A DNA stretch of 48,219 bases from Pelagibacteraceae bacterium (GCA_017640245.1 JAGFWA010000001.1:1-48219), one strand, 5' to 3'; counted from the stretch's first letter, positions 1-10,826 are shown. Program-made: numbers and translations. The notes: generated by a model not told the origin, from the sequence alone.

Positions 1-74
1 GTTAAAAACCCTTAATTTTAGCCAAAAATAAGAATTTTACTTTTTTGAACTAGATGATCAAAATGAGGAAAAAT

Positions 75-1025
75 TCACTCCAAAATCCTTTTAGGTTTTC
101 CTTCTAAACAAGAATTAAGATTTTCTATCATTTGATTATAAAACAATGAGTAATTTTCTTCAGTTACATAGCCAAGATGAGGTAATAATAGAGTATTAGA
201 AAAGAATCTTAATTTATGATTTTGTGGTAAGGGTTCCACATCATAAACGTCTAAACCTACTCCAGCGATATCATCATTGTCTAAAGCATTTACTAAATCT
301 TCCTCATTGATAATTGGCCCTCTTGATGTATTTATTAAAAAACAAGTTTTTTTCATCATTTCAAAATCTTTTTTTGTGATAAGGTTTTTATATCTTTCTC
401 CTAAAACCACGTGCAAAGAAACAATGTCTGCATTTTTTAACAATTCTTTTTTGCTCATAGGTAATACACCAAGTTCATTTGCATGTGATAAATTTAAATT
501 TTCACTCCACGCTACAACTTGCATGCCGAAAGCCTTTCCTATCTTTGCCACTTGAGATCCAATTTTTCCAAGACCAATTAAACCTAAAATTTTTCCTTTT
601 AATTCAAAACCAACGGTAGTTTGCCAATAGCCTTGAAACATATTATCAATTTCTTGTTTCATATTTCTCATAAGCCCAAGTATTAAAGCCCAGGTAATCT
701 CAGCTGCAGGATTAGGGTTGATGTCTGTGCCACAAACAATAATATTTCTTTTTTTTGTCTCCTCTAAATCAATCGCTTTATTCCTCATCCCGCTAGTCAT
801 GATATATTTTAGGTTTTTTATGCCAGATATTAAAGACTTTGAAATTAGAGTTCTCTCTCTCATAACAAATAGCACCTCGAATTCCTCTAAAGCGGCCAAA
901 GCTTCATCTTTATTTGCAAAAGGTTGATTAAAAATTGTAAAATCATATTTATCCTTATGTTTATCAATATCAATAAACTCTCTAAAAATATTTTGATAAT
1001 CGTCCAAAACTGCCACTTTAATCAT
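75..1025 (-). CDS. D-isomer specific 2-hydroxyacid dehydrogenase
   Basis: Cytosolic NAD(P)-dependent oxidoreductase of the D-2-hydroxyacid dehydrogenase family (relatives include SerA, glyoxylate/hydroxypyruvate reductase and D-lactate dehydrogenase), interconverting a 2-oxoacid and a D-2-hydroxyacid. The 316-residue length is normal for the family. A Rossmann motif GLGKIG lies at about residues 151-156. The catalytic triad is visible: Arg235 in TSRGP, Glu264 in DVEP and His283 in LPHLG. There is no C-terminal ACT domain, so a regulated biosynthetic SerA is unlikely. The start overlaps the end of the upstream permease gene by 8 bp, so the two are probably co-transcribed with the DadA-like gene further upstream. 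The true substrate cannot be read from the sequence. The 74 bases downstream hold no recognisable feature. Confidence 0.9.
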   Translation of the reverse strand: MIKVAVLDDYQNIFREFIDIDKHKDKYDFTIFNQPFANKDEALAALEEFEVLFVMRERTLISKSLISGIKNLKYIMTSGMRNKAIDLEETKKRNIIVCGTDINPNPAAEITWALILGLMRNMKQEIDNMFQGYWQTTVGFELKGKILGLIGLGKIGSQVAKIGKAFGMQVVAWSENLNLSHANELGVLPMSKKELLKNADIVSLHVVLGERYKNLITKKDFEMMKKTCFLINTSRGPIINEEDLVNALDNDDIAGVGLDVYDVEPLPQNHKLRFFSNTLLLPHLGYVTEENYSLFYNQMIENLNSCLEGKPKRILE

Positions 1026-1917
1026 TGGCTACTTTCTTATTTGATAAATAAATACCTGTAATAATCAGTATTGCTCCAATTAAATGGTAGGTCATAAATT
1101 TTTCTTTAAAAATAATTATAGCCAATATCGTGCTAAAAATTGGCATTAAATGCAAAAATATTCCAGATCGATTTGAACCAATTATAGAGATCCCTTTAAT
1201 CCAAAAAATAAAAGATGCCAATCCTGGAAAGATAACAACATAAGTTAAAGTTAATACAAAAGGTAAATGAATGCTCACCTTATAACCCAAAGCTAATTCT
1301 ATCAAATATGTTGGTAACAAAAAAATTAAACCAGCAGAAATAATTGTTTGCAAAAGAGATAATTGTGATAATTCAAATTTTTTCTTCCTTAATAAAGCTG
1401 AGTATATAGCCCAAGAAAACATTGCAAAAACCATCCATAAGTCACCTTTGTTAAAGTTCAGATTTAATAGAATCTCCAAATCAGCCTTTGCAATTATTAC
1501 GACAACTCCCAAAAGAGAAAAAATTACACCTAATATTTGATAAATGTTTGTTTTTTCAATTTTAAATAGCCAACAAAAAAAAATTATCATTACCGGAATA
1601 GTCGAAATCGTTAAAACTCCACTGATGACTTGAGTAAAGTTTAATGAGTAATAAACAATTGAATTAAATATTGTAACACTTGTTATTCCCAAAATGATAA
1701 TTAATCCGATATTTTCTAATATATAATTTTTTTTTCTGATAATTTCTGGAAGTGTAAATGGTGCTAATATTAACCAAGCAAATACCCATCTATAAAAATT
1801 TAATGTAAATGGTGGAATTTCAAAAAGACTAGCAGCCTTGCCAACAATAAAATTTCCTGACCAAAATAAAGTTGTAAGTATTAAAAGAATATAAGCAATT
1901 TTATCTCTTGAAAACAA
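1018..1917 (-). CDS. EamA/DMT-family membrane transporter
   Basis: Inner membrane permease of the drug/metabolite transporter (EamA, RhaT-like) superfamily. The 299 residues form about ten hydrophobic segments arranged as two repeats, as the family requires. The N-terminal LFWSGNFIVGKAA and the following ...PPFTLNFYRWVFAW pattern are typical of the first EamA repeat, and the second repeat starts around residue 155 (DLWMVFAMFSWAIYSALLRKK). Members export amino acids, metabolites or drugs, and the substrate is unknown here. It begins 8 bp after the DadA-like gene and overlaps the hydroxyacid dehydrogenase gene, so it probably moves a substrate or product of those enzymes; this is inference from context. 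Confidence 0.88.
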   Translation of the reverse strand: MFSRDKIAYILLILTTLFWSGNFIVGKAASLFEIPPFTLNFYRWVFAWLILAPFTLPEIIRKKNYILENIGLIIILGITSVTIFNSIVYYSLNFTQVISGVLTISTIPVMIIFFCWLFKIEKTNIYQILGVIFSLLGVVVIIAKADLEILLNLNFNKGDLWMVFAMFSWAIYSALLRKKKFELSQLSLLQTIISAGLIFLLPTYLIELALGYKVSIHLPFVLTLTYVVIFPGLASFIFWIKGISIIGSNRSGIFLHLMPIFSTILAIIIFKEKFMTYHLIGAILIITGIYLSNKKVAND

Positions 1918-1925
1918 AATGACCT

Positions 1926-3179
1926 CTAACTAAATCTTGTTGAACTATAAGCGGACAAATCCAAATTTGTTTTTTCATTTGTCAAAATACCAGAAATTAT
2001 TTTTCCTGTTATTGCGCCCAATGTCCATCCTAAGTGTTGGTGCCCAAAAGCATAAATAATATTTTTATTGTGTTTTGAAGGCCCTAAAACAGGAAGAAAA
2101 TCAGGTAATGTAGGTCTAAAGCCTAACCACTCGTCTTCATGCTCACCTAGTTGAGGTAAAAGTTCTTTAGCACAATTAACGATATATTGAATTCTTTTTT
2201 TGGATGCTGGATTTTCTAACCCTCCCAGTTCAACAGTCCCAACAGCTCTCAAGCCTTGGTTCATAGGTGTCATACCAAACGCTCCATCTAAAAAGATAAC
2301 GGGCCTATTGAGTAATTTATCCATGCCTTTGAAATGAACATGATATCCTCTTTCTGTATCTAAAGGTATTTTTTCACCTAGTTGATCTGTTAATTTTTTA
2401 GAAAATGCACCGCCGGCAATTACAGATTTTTCAAACTTAAATTCTTTTGAATCTGTTTTAATTAACGTTTCTTTTGCACTAATTTGGCTTACCGATTTTA
2501 CATTTTCTTTAATAAATTTTCCCCCTCTTTGAATAAAAAGTTCAAATATTTTTTTTAAAAATTCGCCAGGATCTCTTGCGTGAGAAGCATAATCAAAGTA
2601 AACGCCTCCTGAAAAAACAGGTTTTAAATTTGGCTCTAGATCTAAAATTTCTTTAACGGATAATAACTTTTGCTTTACTCCTAAATCATCTCTGACTTTG
2701 ATCTCCAATTCTCTACTTTTTAGATTTCGATTTGTCCAAATGTATATAATGCCTTTTTTCTCTACTAAATTAGTTGTATCAATTTCTTGAAATATCTCTT
2801 CATAAGCTTCCATTGAAAGGTCTAAGATTTGATTCATGTATTTAGCGGTATGTAACATTGATTTTTTATTACAATTTTTTAGGTATCTTGCTATCCACGG
2901 CAACATTTTTGGAATGTAATTCCACTTTAACGCCAAAGGTCCGTTGGAACTGAACAGCATTCTCGGGATGTCATATAAAATATCTGGTCTATTTAATTGC
3001 AATACAGCATAGGGCGAAAAATGTCCGGCATTGCCATAGGACGCCCTTTCCTTAAGATCAGTAGAGTCGAATATCGTTGTTGGTATATCTTTTTTTAATA
3101 ATTGAAGACCTATACAAACACCTTGGATACCCGCGCCAACTACTCCAACTGATGAACAACTGCCAGTAGACATAAACAC
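1926..3179 (-). CDS. DadA-like FAD-dependent D-amino acid dehydrogenase/oxidase
   Basis: FAD-dependent oxidoreductase of the DAO superfamily (DadA, glycine oxidase and sarcosine oxidase relatives), expected to oxidise an amino acid to a 2-oxoacid with release of ammonia. At 417 residues it matches DadA length. The dinucleotide-binding motif GAGIQG is at residues 15-20, and the C-terminal FAD-contact region YAFGHQHLGWTLGA is conserved, as in D-amino acid dehydrogenases. A GGAF segment near residue 256 fits the second FAD contact. It is the first gene of a three-gene unit with a permease and a 2-hydroxyacid dehydrogenase. Met1 or Met3 could be the start. The exact substrate, such as a D-amino acid or hydroxyproline, is not determined. 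Confidence 0.85.
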   Translation of the reverse strand: MFMSTGSCSSVGVVGAGIQGVCIGLQLLKKDIPTTIFDSTDLKERASYGNAGHFSPYAVLQLNRPDILYDIPRMLFSSNGPLALKWNYIPKMLPWIARYLKNCNKKSMLHTAKYMNQILDLSMEAYEEIFQEIDTTNLVEKKGIIYIWTNRNLKSRELEIKVRDDLGVKQKLLSVKEILDLEPNLKPVFSGGVYFDYASHARDPGEFLKKIFELFIQRGGKFIKENVKSVSQISAKETLIKTDSKEFKFEKSVIAGGAFSKKLTDQLGEKIPLDTERGYHVHFKGMDKLLNRPVIFLDGAFGMTPMNQGLRAVGTVELGGLENPASKKRIQYIVNCAKELLPQLGEHEDEWLGFRPTLPDFLPVLGPSKHNKNIIYAFGHQHLGWTLGAITGKIISGILTNEKTNLDLSAYSSTRFS

Positions 3180-3232
3180 GTTCTAACTCAAATTCCTATT
3201 GATTAAAATATGATAGATTGTACTGCTTTTTA

Positions 3233-3700
3233 TTAGTTGCTAGCAACTATTTTTGGACGGCCTGACTTTTTAGATTGTTCCTTGTTCGAATCGGATTCTA
3301 TTGAGTCTAACCTAAACTCATTTTCTGCTGCTTCTAAACTTGTGCTCTCAGTTTTTTTGATATAACCAGTAATATCTGCGCCTGCTTCTGTTTTTAAAGT
3401 TTCGCTGAATAAAATATCGCCTTTTACAACTGCAGTGTTCCCAATAATGATAGTTTTTGCAACAACTTTGCCCTCTAGATGACCATAGATCTCTATTTTA
3501 TCTGTCTCGATAGGACCAACGATAGAGCCTGTTTCTTTAATTACTAAATCATTTGCGTAAACGCCGCCTTTTATTAAACCGGCTACGTCAATTGCACCTG
3601 AAGTTCTAAGCGTTCCTTCTAATGAAAAAGTTTCACTAACAAGCGACCTGCCGCTATCATTAAGAGGTCTTGGTTCGCTAGGTTTATTGTTTCCAAACAT
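3233..3700 (-). CDS. Bactofilin (polymer-forming cytoskeletal protein)
   Basis: Bactofilins polymerise without nucleotide into filaments that usually lie at the membrane and localise cell wall enzymes. The central part, about residues 20-110 of this call, shows the family's short beta-helical repeats rich in Gly, Val and Ile (GTLRTSGAIDVAGLIKGG, then VIKETGSIVGPIE, VKGDILFSETLKTEAGADITG). The tail is charged and disordered, as usual. I chose the ATG at 3700, giving MFGNNKPSEPRP, because bactofilins typically begin close to the beta-helix; a GTG nine codons upstream at 3727 is an alternative. Neither start has a clear Shine-Dalgarno sequence. It follows rodA after a gap of about 85 bp, so it may belong to the elongation machinery. 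Confidence 0.88.
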   Translation of the reverse strand: MFGNNKPSEPRPLNDSGRSLVSETFSLEGTLRTSGAIDVAGLIKGGVYANDLVIKETGSIVGPIETDKIEIYGHLEGKVVAKTIIIGNTAVVKGDILFSETLKTEAGADITGYIKKTESTSLEAAENEFRLDSIESDSNKEQSKKSGRPKIVASN

Positions 3701-3785
3701 GGCCGTGTATAACAACAAATTATTCACATATTTGCAAGAGTGAAAATAGATTTTTTTAGATTAAATTTCTCTATTTTTAGTTGAA

Positions 3786-4910
3786 TTATCCTATTACTTG
3801 ATCTTTGTGTATGCCGCAGCTCATCGCAATACCCAAACCTAGCATTATAGCCATCATTGAAGATCCGCCGTAAGAAAGGATGGGCAAGGGTGCTCCTACT
3901 ATAGGTATTAAGCCTAAAACCATTCCCATATTCACCGCAACATAGATAAAGAAAGCTGTGGCAAAACTGTAACAATAAAATTTTCCAAAACTACCTCTAA
4001 CCATATTGCCTATACTTACTATTCTCCAGGTGATTAGCATATAAAGTGTTAAAATCGAAATGGATCCAAAAAAACCAAATTCTTCCGAAAATAAAGTAAA
4101 AATAAAATCGGTATGTTTTTCGGGTAAATAATCAAGATAGCTCTGTGATCCATTTAAAAAACCTTTTCCAAATAGCCCGCCTGAACCAATCGCTATTTTA
4201 GACTGGGTAATTTGATATCCTGCGCCAAGTGGATCTCTAGAAGGATCTAAAAAAGTTAAAATTCTAGATTTTTGATAGGGCTTTAAAAAAGAAATTACAA
4301 CAGGTGCAGTAGACAAGAAAATGATGCCAAGATAAGCAAAAAATTGCATCTTAACTCCTGCAAGCCAGATCACAGCTATGCCCCCAACTGCAATTAAAAC
4401 AGATGTTCCAAGATCGGGTTGAATAACCACTAATAGAACTGGAGCTATTAAAGCTATAAGTGGTTGGAGCAAATATCTAAGTCTATTAACATCGGTTGAT
4501 GAAATTCTGTGATAATACTTTGCTAAAAATAAAATAAGCCCAATTTTCATTAACTCTGAGGGTTGTAAATTAAGAAAATAAAGATTCAGCCATCTTTGTG
4601 ATCCTGAAGAGGTTAGACCAAAATATTTTACTGAAATTAACAGAACAAGAACTATTAAATAAAAGATGGTGCTTGAATTGTACCAAAAAGTTGATGAAAA
4701 AAAAGAAACCACAAAAAATAAGAGAAAAAAAATAAAAAATCTTACGATATGACTTTTTGTATGATAGGCAAATTCTCCACCATCGGTAGAATACATTGCA
4801 AAGCAACTAATTATTCCAAGTAACAGAATAGAAACAATAAGAATTATATCTAAAGAAAAAACTTTATCTCTAAAAGTTAAACGAGATACAATTGCGCCTG
4901 GTTTAAACAT
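3786..4910 (-). CDS. rodA: RodA, SEDS-family peptidoglycan glycosyltransferase of the elongasome
   Basis: Multi-pass inner membrane protein that polymerises lipid II into glycan strands during cell elongation, working with PBP2. Its 374 residues contain about ten membrane segments. SEDS signatures are visible: GSQRWLNLYFLNLQPSELMK in the first half, QPDLGTSVLIAVGG after it, and the C-terminal PIVGAPLPILSYGGSSM. The catalytic Asp of the family lies in the large periplasmic loop (PEKHTDFIFTLFSEEFGF). The start codon overlaps the stop of mrdA by one base, which indicates translational coupling. FtsW, encoded at 41298-42437, is the division paralogue; the mre/PBP2 neighbourhood identifies this copy as RodA. 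Confidence 0.96.
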   Translation of the reverse strand: MFKPGAIVSRLTFRDKVFSLDIILIVSILLLGIISCFAMYSTDGGEFAYHTKSHIVRFFIFFLLFFVVSFFSSTFWYNSSTIFYLIVLVLLISVKYFGLTSSGSQRWLNLYFLNLQPSELMKIGLILFLAKYYHRISSTDVNRLRYLLQPLIALIAPVLLVVIQPDLGTSVLIAVGGIAVIWLAGVKMQFFAYLGIIFLSTAPVVISFLKPYQKSRILTFLDPSRDPLGAGYQITQSKIAIGSGGLFGKGFLNGSQSYLDYLPEKHTDFIFTLFSEEFGFFGSISILTLYMLITWRIVSIGNMVRGSFGKFYCYSFATAFFIYVAVNMGMVLGLIPIVGAPLPILSYGGSSMMAIMLGLGIAMSCGIHKDQVIG

Positions 4911-6841
4911 TATGCACTTTCACCCTTGATTTGTTGAACTTCTCTTAATGAGTGTCTTTCTAATAATTTTTTAATTACCTGTTTTGCAATTGGTGCCGCA
5001 CTACTGCTTCCTGAACCACCATGTTCAATAACAACACTTATGGCATATCTTGGATCATGGTACGGTGCAAATGCAACAAATAAAGCATGGTCTCTTTGTT
5101 CGTAAGGAAGATCTACGTTTTTAATTTCAAGTTCTCTTTGTAATGCGGTAAATTTCCTTATTTGAGAGGTTCCAGTTTTCCCAGCAAATATAAAACCTTT
5201 TTTTGTTAATCTCGAACGATATGAAGTTCCACGAGGTTCATTAGTAGCTTTAAAGAGTGCTTCCTTAACAAAATTTATGTTTTCTTGATTTTTAAAAAGA
5301 GTTTTATATTTTAATTTTCCAATGAACCCTTCGATTGCATTTAGATTTTCTCCGGAAGTTTCTTCGTTTCTAATAAACTCCTCTAATCCTTCGAAAGACT
5401 TATCTCTCAAAATAATTTTTGGTTTTATTTGATAACCTCCGTTGGCTATCTGAGCCATCACTAAACATAATTGCAAAGGTGTTGTTTGCCAGTAACCTTG
5501 CCCAATACCGCTGTGTAGAGTTTCTCCAAGATACCAGTTTTGGCCTATATTGGTTTTTTTCCATTTTGTATTTGGAACAACTCCTTGTTTTTCTTCAAGA
5601 AATCCTTCTAGGACTTTTTTACCAAGACCAAATTTTTTTGCAGTTTCTGAAAGTCGATCTACTCCCAACCTTCTTGCAACTTCATAAAAATATACGTCGC
5701 AAGATTGTTTAATCGCCTCTTTCATATCAACAAAACCATGACCTTTTTTCTTCCAACAATGAAATTTTTCTCCGTATAATTCAATATGCCCCTTACACTG
5801 TTGAACCATTTTTGGATTTACAACGTCATTTTCTAAAGCGCTTATAGTTACTAGTGTTTTTATAGTTGAGCCTGGAGGATACAGACCCGACATGGCTTTG
5901 TTCACTAAAGGTTTGCCTCTATGCTGAGTTAATTGCTTCCAATCCTTTTGACTAATACCATGAACAAATTTATTAGGATCAAAAGTTGGCGAAGAGGCCA
6001 TGATGACAATGTCTCCTTTATAAATGTCCATAACACAAACTGAACCTGTTTTATCTTTTAATAATTTAGTTGAAAGCTTTTGAAGTTCTAAATCTAAAGT
6101 TGTTTTAAAAGTTTTACCTGACTCTCCTTGGCTAATTGATATTTCTTTAATTCTTTTTCCAAAAGCGTTTACCTCATATCTTTTATAACCAATGGAACCA
6201 ACCATTTCTGGATCCAGTTTATTTTCTAAACCTGTTTTTCCAACTCTCATGCCTACCACATTCATGTTTCTTAAATACTCTTTGTTTTGTAAATCTTTTT
6301 TACTAATTTGTGAGACATATCCAATCACATGAGAGAAAGATTCTTGATGATAAACTCTTGCAACGGAAATGGTGGGTTCAACCCCTTGTAGTTCATGTAA
6401 AAATAAATTAATTCTTGAAAATTCTGACCATGTTAAGTTATCAGAAACAATAACGGGGTCCCATGGCTTTTGGGATGCAATTTTTCTTTTTAATCTAAAT
6501 ATGTCTTTGTCAGATAAATTCAAAATAGTCTTTAACCTAAAAAATAAACTATTTATATTTTCAGTATTTTCTGGAATGACATGAAGTTGATAAACTTGTT
6601 TATTAGATGCGATTTCATTTCCAAAATAATCTTTAATGATTCCACGAGGCGGGGCGAATTTCCATTCACGAAACCTATTTTTATCTGACAAGGTCTTATA
6701 CTTGTTGCTTTCATTAATTTGTAAAGAAATTAATCTTCCCACAATTCCTAAAATAACAACGGTTTTTGCTGCTGATATCACGAACATTCTTCTACTGATT
6801 AATTGTATTTTGCTTTCTCCTCCAGCTCTATCGCTAATCAT
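4910..6841 (-). CDS. mrdA: Penicillin-binding protein 2, elongation transpeptidase
   Basis: Class B penicillin-binding protein that cross-links peptidoglycan during lateral growth, anchored in the inner membrane with a periplasmic catalytic domain. An N-terminal membrane anchor lies at about residues 20-40. The dimerisation/pedestal domain follows (APPRGIIKDYFG at 63-74). The transpeptidase motifs are all present: STIK with catalytic Ser325, SCD at 380-382, and KTGTS at 555-559. The length of 643 is normal for PBP2. The start overlaps mreD by 4 bp (ATGA) and the stop overlaps rodA by 1 bp, so mreD, mrdA and rodA are tightly coupled. FtsI, its division counterpart, is at the other end of the window. 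Confidence 0.97.
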   Translation of the reverse strand: MISDRAGGESKIQLISRRMFVISAAKTVVILGIVGRLISLQINESNKYKTLSDKNRFREWKFAPPRGIIKDYFGNEIASNKQVYQLHVIPENTENINSLFFRLKTILNLSDKDIFRLKRKIASQKPWDPVIVSDNLTWSEFSRINLFLHELQGVEPTISVARVYHQESFSHVIGYVSQISKKDLQNKEYLRNMNVVGMRVGKTGLENKLDPEMVGSIGYKRYEVNAFGKRIKEISISQGESGKTFKTTLDLELQKLSTKLLKDKTGSVCVMDIYKGDIVIMASSPTFDPNKFVHGISQKDWKQLTQHRGKPLVNKAMSGLYPPGSTIKTLVTISALENDVVNPKMVQQCKGHIELYGEKFHCWKKKGHGFVDMKEAIKQSCDVYFYEVARRLGVDRLSETAKKFGLGKKVLEGFLEEKQGVVPNTKWKKTNIGQNWYLGETLHSGIGQGYWQTTPLQLCLVMAQIANGGYQIKPKIILRDKSFEGLEEFIRNEETSGENLNAIEGFIGKLKYKTLFKNQENINFVKEALFKATNEPRGTSYRSRLTKKGFIFAGKTGTSQIRKFTALQRELEIKNVDLPYEQRDHALFVAFAPYHDPRYAISVVIEHGGSGSSSAAPIAKQVIKKLLERHSLREVQQIKGESA

Positions 6842-7350
6842 TTAGCTCCCGCAATAATAAATTTTCTATAAAATTCAAAAAGCACCCAAAAAAATGGATA
6901 GAATATAAATGTAAAAAAAGAATTATAAAATATAGAAATGTATTCTACTTGCGCCCCTCCAAACTTGTTCATTAAAAAGAAATATAAAAAATTTCCAATT
7001 AATATGGCAATAATAAAAGTAAACCAATCTGTAAATAATGAGCTTCGAACGGTAGCATTTCTTACATATGCTGCAATAAGTGAAACAAATAAATAACAAA
7101 GTGCACTTGTTCCTAAAGGTAAACTTAAAACTACATCATTTATTAATCCTGATAAAAATACAAAGCCATACCCTAGAATATCTGGATTTCTTAAAACCCA
7201 ATAATAAATAATTATGAATTGAAGATTAAATGAAAAAATTTTCCAATAATAAAATTGTGTGTGAAACTCTGAAATACAGATATAAAAAAGTAATATTAGA
7301 GGCCCCATTTCAAGAATTAATTTTTTTAATCTTTTAAAACTTATTGCCAT
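6838..7350 (-). CDS. mreD: MreD, rod shape-determining membrane protein
   Basis: Small inner membrane protein of the MreBCD elongation complex. The 170-residue product is almost entirely hydrophobic, with five or six predicted membrane segments. A conserved GLINDVVLSLPLGTSAL segment (about residues 86-102) matches the MreD pattern in which a Gly and Asp pair precede a Pro-Leu-Gly. It follows mreC after 2 bp and overlaps mrdA by 4 bp, the standard alphaproteobacterial order mreB-mreC-mreD-mrdA-rodA. Sequence similarity among MreD proteins is low, so the order contributes much of the confidence. Confidence 0.9.
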   Translation of the reverse strand: MAISFKRLKKLILEMGPLILLFYICISEFHTQFYYWKIFSFNLQFIIIYYWVLRNPDILGYGFVFLSGLINDVVLSLPLGTSALCYLFVSLIAAYVRNATVRSSLFTDWFTFIIAILIGNFLYFFLMNKFGGAQVEYISIFYNSFFTFIFYPFFWVLFEFYRKFIIAGAK

Positions 7351-7352
7351 TT

Positions 7353-8207
7353 TTACATTGCCTCCGCATCTGAAGATTTGTCCAAGATAACATTGACAAA
7401 AGATATCTGATTGGGATCGGAAAATAATTTTACTTTTATTTTATTGTCTTCAAAAATTACATTGCCAACTGGGATTCCTTCAAAAAAAATACCGTCTTTT
7501 CCAGATGTAAAAACTAAATTTTTATCATTGAGTTCGAATTTTTCAGGTAGATATTCTAATTTTGGTTTATCTTCTCCACGTCCCGAGAGAATTGCTTGAG
7601 AACCTTTGGGAGAAATCATCACTGGAATCTTGCTGTTTAAGTCGTTGAGAAGTAAAATTCTGGCTGAAAAAAAATTGACCTCAACAACTCTTCCTACTAA
7701 ATTACCTTCGCTTAAAACCGGCATTCCTAATTTAATTCCAGAATTACTGCCTCTGTTTATGATGACTGAATTTAAATATGGACTATTCTTATCAAGAAGA
7801 ACTTTTGCGGCTACTGTTGTGAAAGTCGATTTTTTTTCTAACTGAATTATATCTTGTAATCTCTTATTTGCCGTTTGTAGATATAAAGTCTGAAAATCTT
7901 TATTCTTTAGCTCTTCAAGTTCTGTTTTTAGTTTTCGATTTTCTTTGTAAACAAAGATATGGGTAATAAAAAAATCCTTTACAGTTCCAGAAAATTTTAT
8001 TGGAGAAGAAGAAATTGCGGAGATTCTATAGACTCCATCGTTAAGTAAACTTCTTAATATTTTTACTGGTTTTAATTCGCTAATATCTAAAACGAAAATA
8101 GACAATGAAAGCAAAATTAAAACGAAGAGAGAAAATTTTTGTTTTGCGCCTCTTTGTAAAAGAGCCGAACGAATAGCTATTCCAAAATCATCTCGGCTTG
8201 TAGACAT
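7353..8207 (-). CDS. mreC: MreC, rod shape-determining protein
   Basis: Periplasmic scaffold of the elongasome that links MreB/MreD to PBP2. A single membrane anchor is at about residues 25-43 (FSLFVLILLSLSIFVLDI). A predicted coiled coil rich in Lys, Glu and Leu follows at about 85-115 (ENRKLKTELEELKNKDF). The rest is the beta-barrel pair typical of MreC, including the conserved VIINRGSNSGIKLGMPVL block near residue 150. The length of 284 residues is normal. It lies 18 bp after mreB and 2 bp before mreD. Confidence 0.94.
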   Translation of the reverse strand: MSTSRDDFGIAIRSALLQRGAKQKFSLFVLILLSLSIFVLDISELKPVKILRSLLNDGVYRISAISSSPIKFSGTVKDFFITHIFVYKENRKLKTELEELKNKDFQTLYLQTANKRLQDIIQLEKKSTFTTVAAKVLLDKNSPYLNSVIINRGSNSGIKLGMPVLSEGNLVGRVVEVNFFSARILLLNDLNSKIPVMISPKGSQAILSGRGEDKPKLEYLPEKFELNDKNLVFTSGKDGIFFEGIPVGNVIFEDNKIKVKLFSDPNQISFVNVILDKSSDAEAM

Positions 8208-8225
8208 GTTTCAATTAACAAAAAA

Positions 8226-9260
<1,035 letters not shown>

Positions 9261-10826
9261 TTATATTCCTTTCGTTTTTATCTGCTCGTACTCTTGTGGA
9301 GCAGTTTTTTTTCTTTTGATAATCATCTTATTTAATGCATTTAAATAAGCGTTCGCTGAGGCAACAAGAGTATCTGTGTCAGCTGCCTGACCAACAGTTG
9401 TTTTACCTTTTTCTTCAATTCTCACACTTACCGTAGCTTGGGCATCCGTTCCTTCTGTTACGGCGTGCACCTGATACAATTGGAGTTTTACTTCGTGAGG
9501 ATATATTTTTTTTATACATTTAAAAATGGCATCTACCGGTCCGTCTCCAGTTTCGCTAGCTTTTTTAATTTCACCATAAACTTCTAGTATCATATCTGCT
9601 TTTTGTGGTTCTCCCGTTCCAGCAAATACTCTAAGAGATTTCAAATTAATAACGTTGCTTTCCTTAATTAAGCTATCATCAACCAAAGCTACTATATCTT
9701 CGTCATAAACGTGTTTCTTTTTGTCAGCAAGAACTTTGAATTTACCGAAAGCAATTTGAATTACATCGTCAGTAATTCCTGTATAACCAAGATCGCTCAA
9801 TTTATCCTTAAAAGCATGTCTTCCAGAATGTTTTCCCATAACTAATGAAGTTTGTTTTACACCTACGCTTTCAGGAGTCATAATCTCATAGGTATTTTTA
9901 TGCTTTAACATTCCGTCTTGGTGGATGCCAGATTCGTGAGCAAAAGCATTTTTTCCAACGATTGCTTTATTAAATTGAACTGGAAAGCCAGTTGCATTTG
10001 ATACAATTTTTGATGCTTTGCTTAACAAGTTTGTATTAATTCCAGTTTTAAAAGGCATTAAATCGCTTCTGGTTTTCATTGCCATTACAATTTCTTCTAG
10101 AGCAGCGTTTCCAGCTCTTTCACCAATTCCGTTTATGGTACATTCCACTTGTCTAGCTCCAGCTATTACTCCTGCTAAAGAGTTTGCAACTGCCAAGCCT
10201 AAATCATTGTGACAGTGAGTTGATAAAATTGCCTTATCAATATTTGGAACTTTATTAATTAATGTTTCAATAATTTTTTTAAATTCTGAAGGAACAGAAT
10301 AGCCGACGGTGTCAGGTATATTGATTGTTCTTGCACCACATTTGATTGCAAGTTCAACTGTCTTACACATGAAATCCATGTCAGTTCTTGTCCCATCTTC
10401 ACATGACCACTCGACATCATCTGTAAATTTTCTAGCGTATGTGACGTGTTCTTTAATTGACTCTAACACTTCTTTAGAAGATTTATTTAATTTGTGCTTC
10501 ATGTGTAGTGGGCTTGTAGAAATAAAAGTATGAATTCTAAATCTTGGTGCTGCTTTCAAAGCCTCGTGGCAAGCATCAATATCTTTCTTTGTATGCCTTG
10601 ATAATCCTGCTGGAATAGAATTTTTTAAAATTTTGCTTATTGCTGTTACTGCTTCAAAATCTCCGGGAGAAGCAATTGGAAAGCCTGCCTCAATAACATC
10701 AATTCCTAATTCATCAAAAACTCTTGAGATTTGAATTTTTTCTTCAAGACTCATAGAGGCACCTGGAGACTGTTCTCCATCTCTTAGAGTCGTATCGAAT
10801 ATAATAATTTTATCCTTATCAGCCAT
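9261..10826 (-). CDS. leuA: 2-isopropylmalate synthase
   Basis: Condenses acetyl-CoA with 2-oxoisovalerate in the first committed step of leucine synthesis. The TIM-barrel starts with the signature [12 protein letters not shown] (residues 11-22). The metal-binding HCHNDLG follows near residue 203, and the [14 protein letters not shown] block near 233. The C-terminal part (about 390-510) is the regulatory LeuA dimer domain with a GDGPVDA motif, suggesting leucine feedback inhibition. The length of 521 residues is standard for bacterial LeuA. It lies 99 bp downstream of ilvC and abuts mreB. A candidate promoter at 10855-10882 suggests that it can be transcribed separately from ilvC. Confidence 0.97.
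   Translation of the reverse strand: MADKDKIIIFDTTLRDGEQSPGASMSLEEKIQISRVFDELGIDVIEAGFPIASPGDFEAVTAISKILKNSIPAGLSRHTKKDIDACHEALKAAPRFRIHTFISTSPLHMKHKLNKSSKEVLESIKEHVTYARKFTDDVEWSCEDGTRTDMDFMCKTVELAIKCGARTINIPDTVGYSVPSEFKKIIETLINKVPNIDKAILSTHCHNDLGLAVANSLAGVIAGARQVECTINGIGERAGNAALEEIVMAMKTRSDLMPFKTGINTNLLSKASKIVSNATGFPVQFNKAIVGKNAFAHESGIHQDGMLKHKNTYEIMTPESVGVKQTSLVMGKHSGRHAFKDKLSDLGYTGITDDVIQIAFGKFKVLADKKKHVYDEDIVALVDDSLIKESNVINLKSLRVFAGTGEPQKADMILEVYGEIKKASETGDGPVDAIFKCIKKIYPHEVKLQLYQVHAVTEGTDAQATVSVRIEEKGKTTVGQAADTDTLVASANAYLNALNKMIIKRKKTAPQEYEQIKTKGI

Noticed and set aside
3724-3975. Minus-strand open frame of 83 codons between bactofilin and rodA
   Set aside because: It lies mostly over rodA in another frame and shows no family pattern; the rodA motifs explain this DNA.
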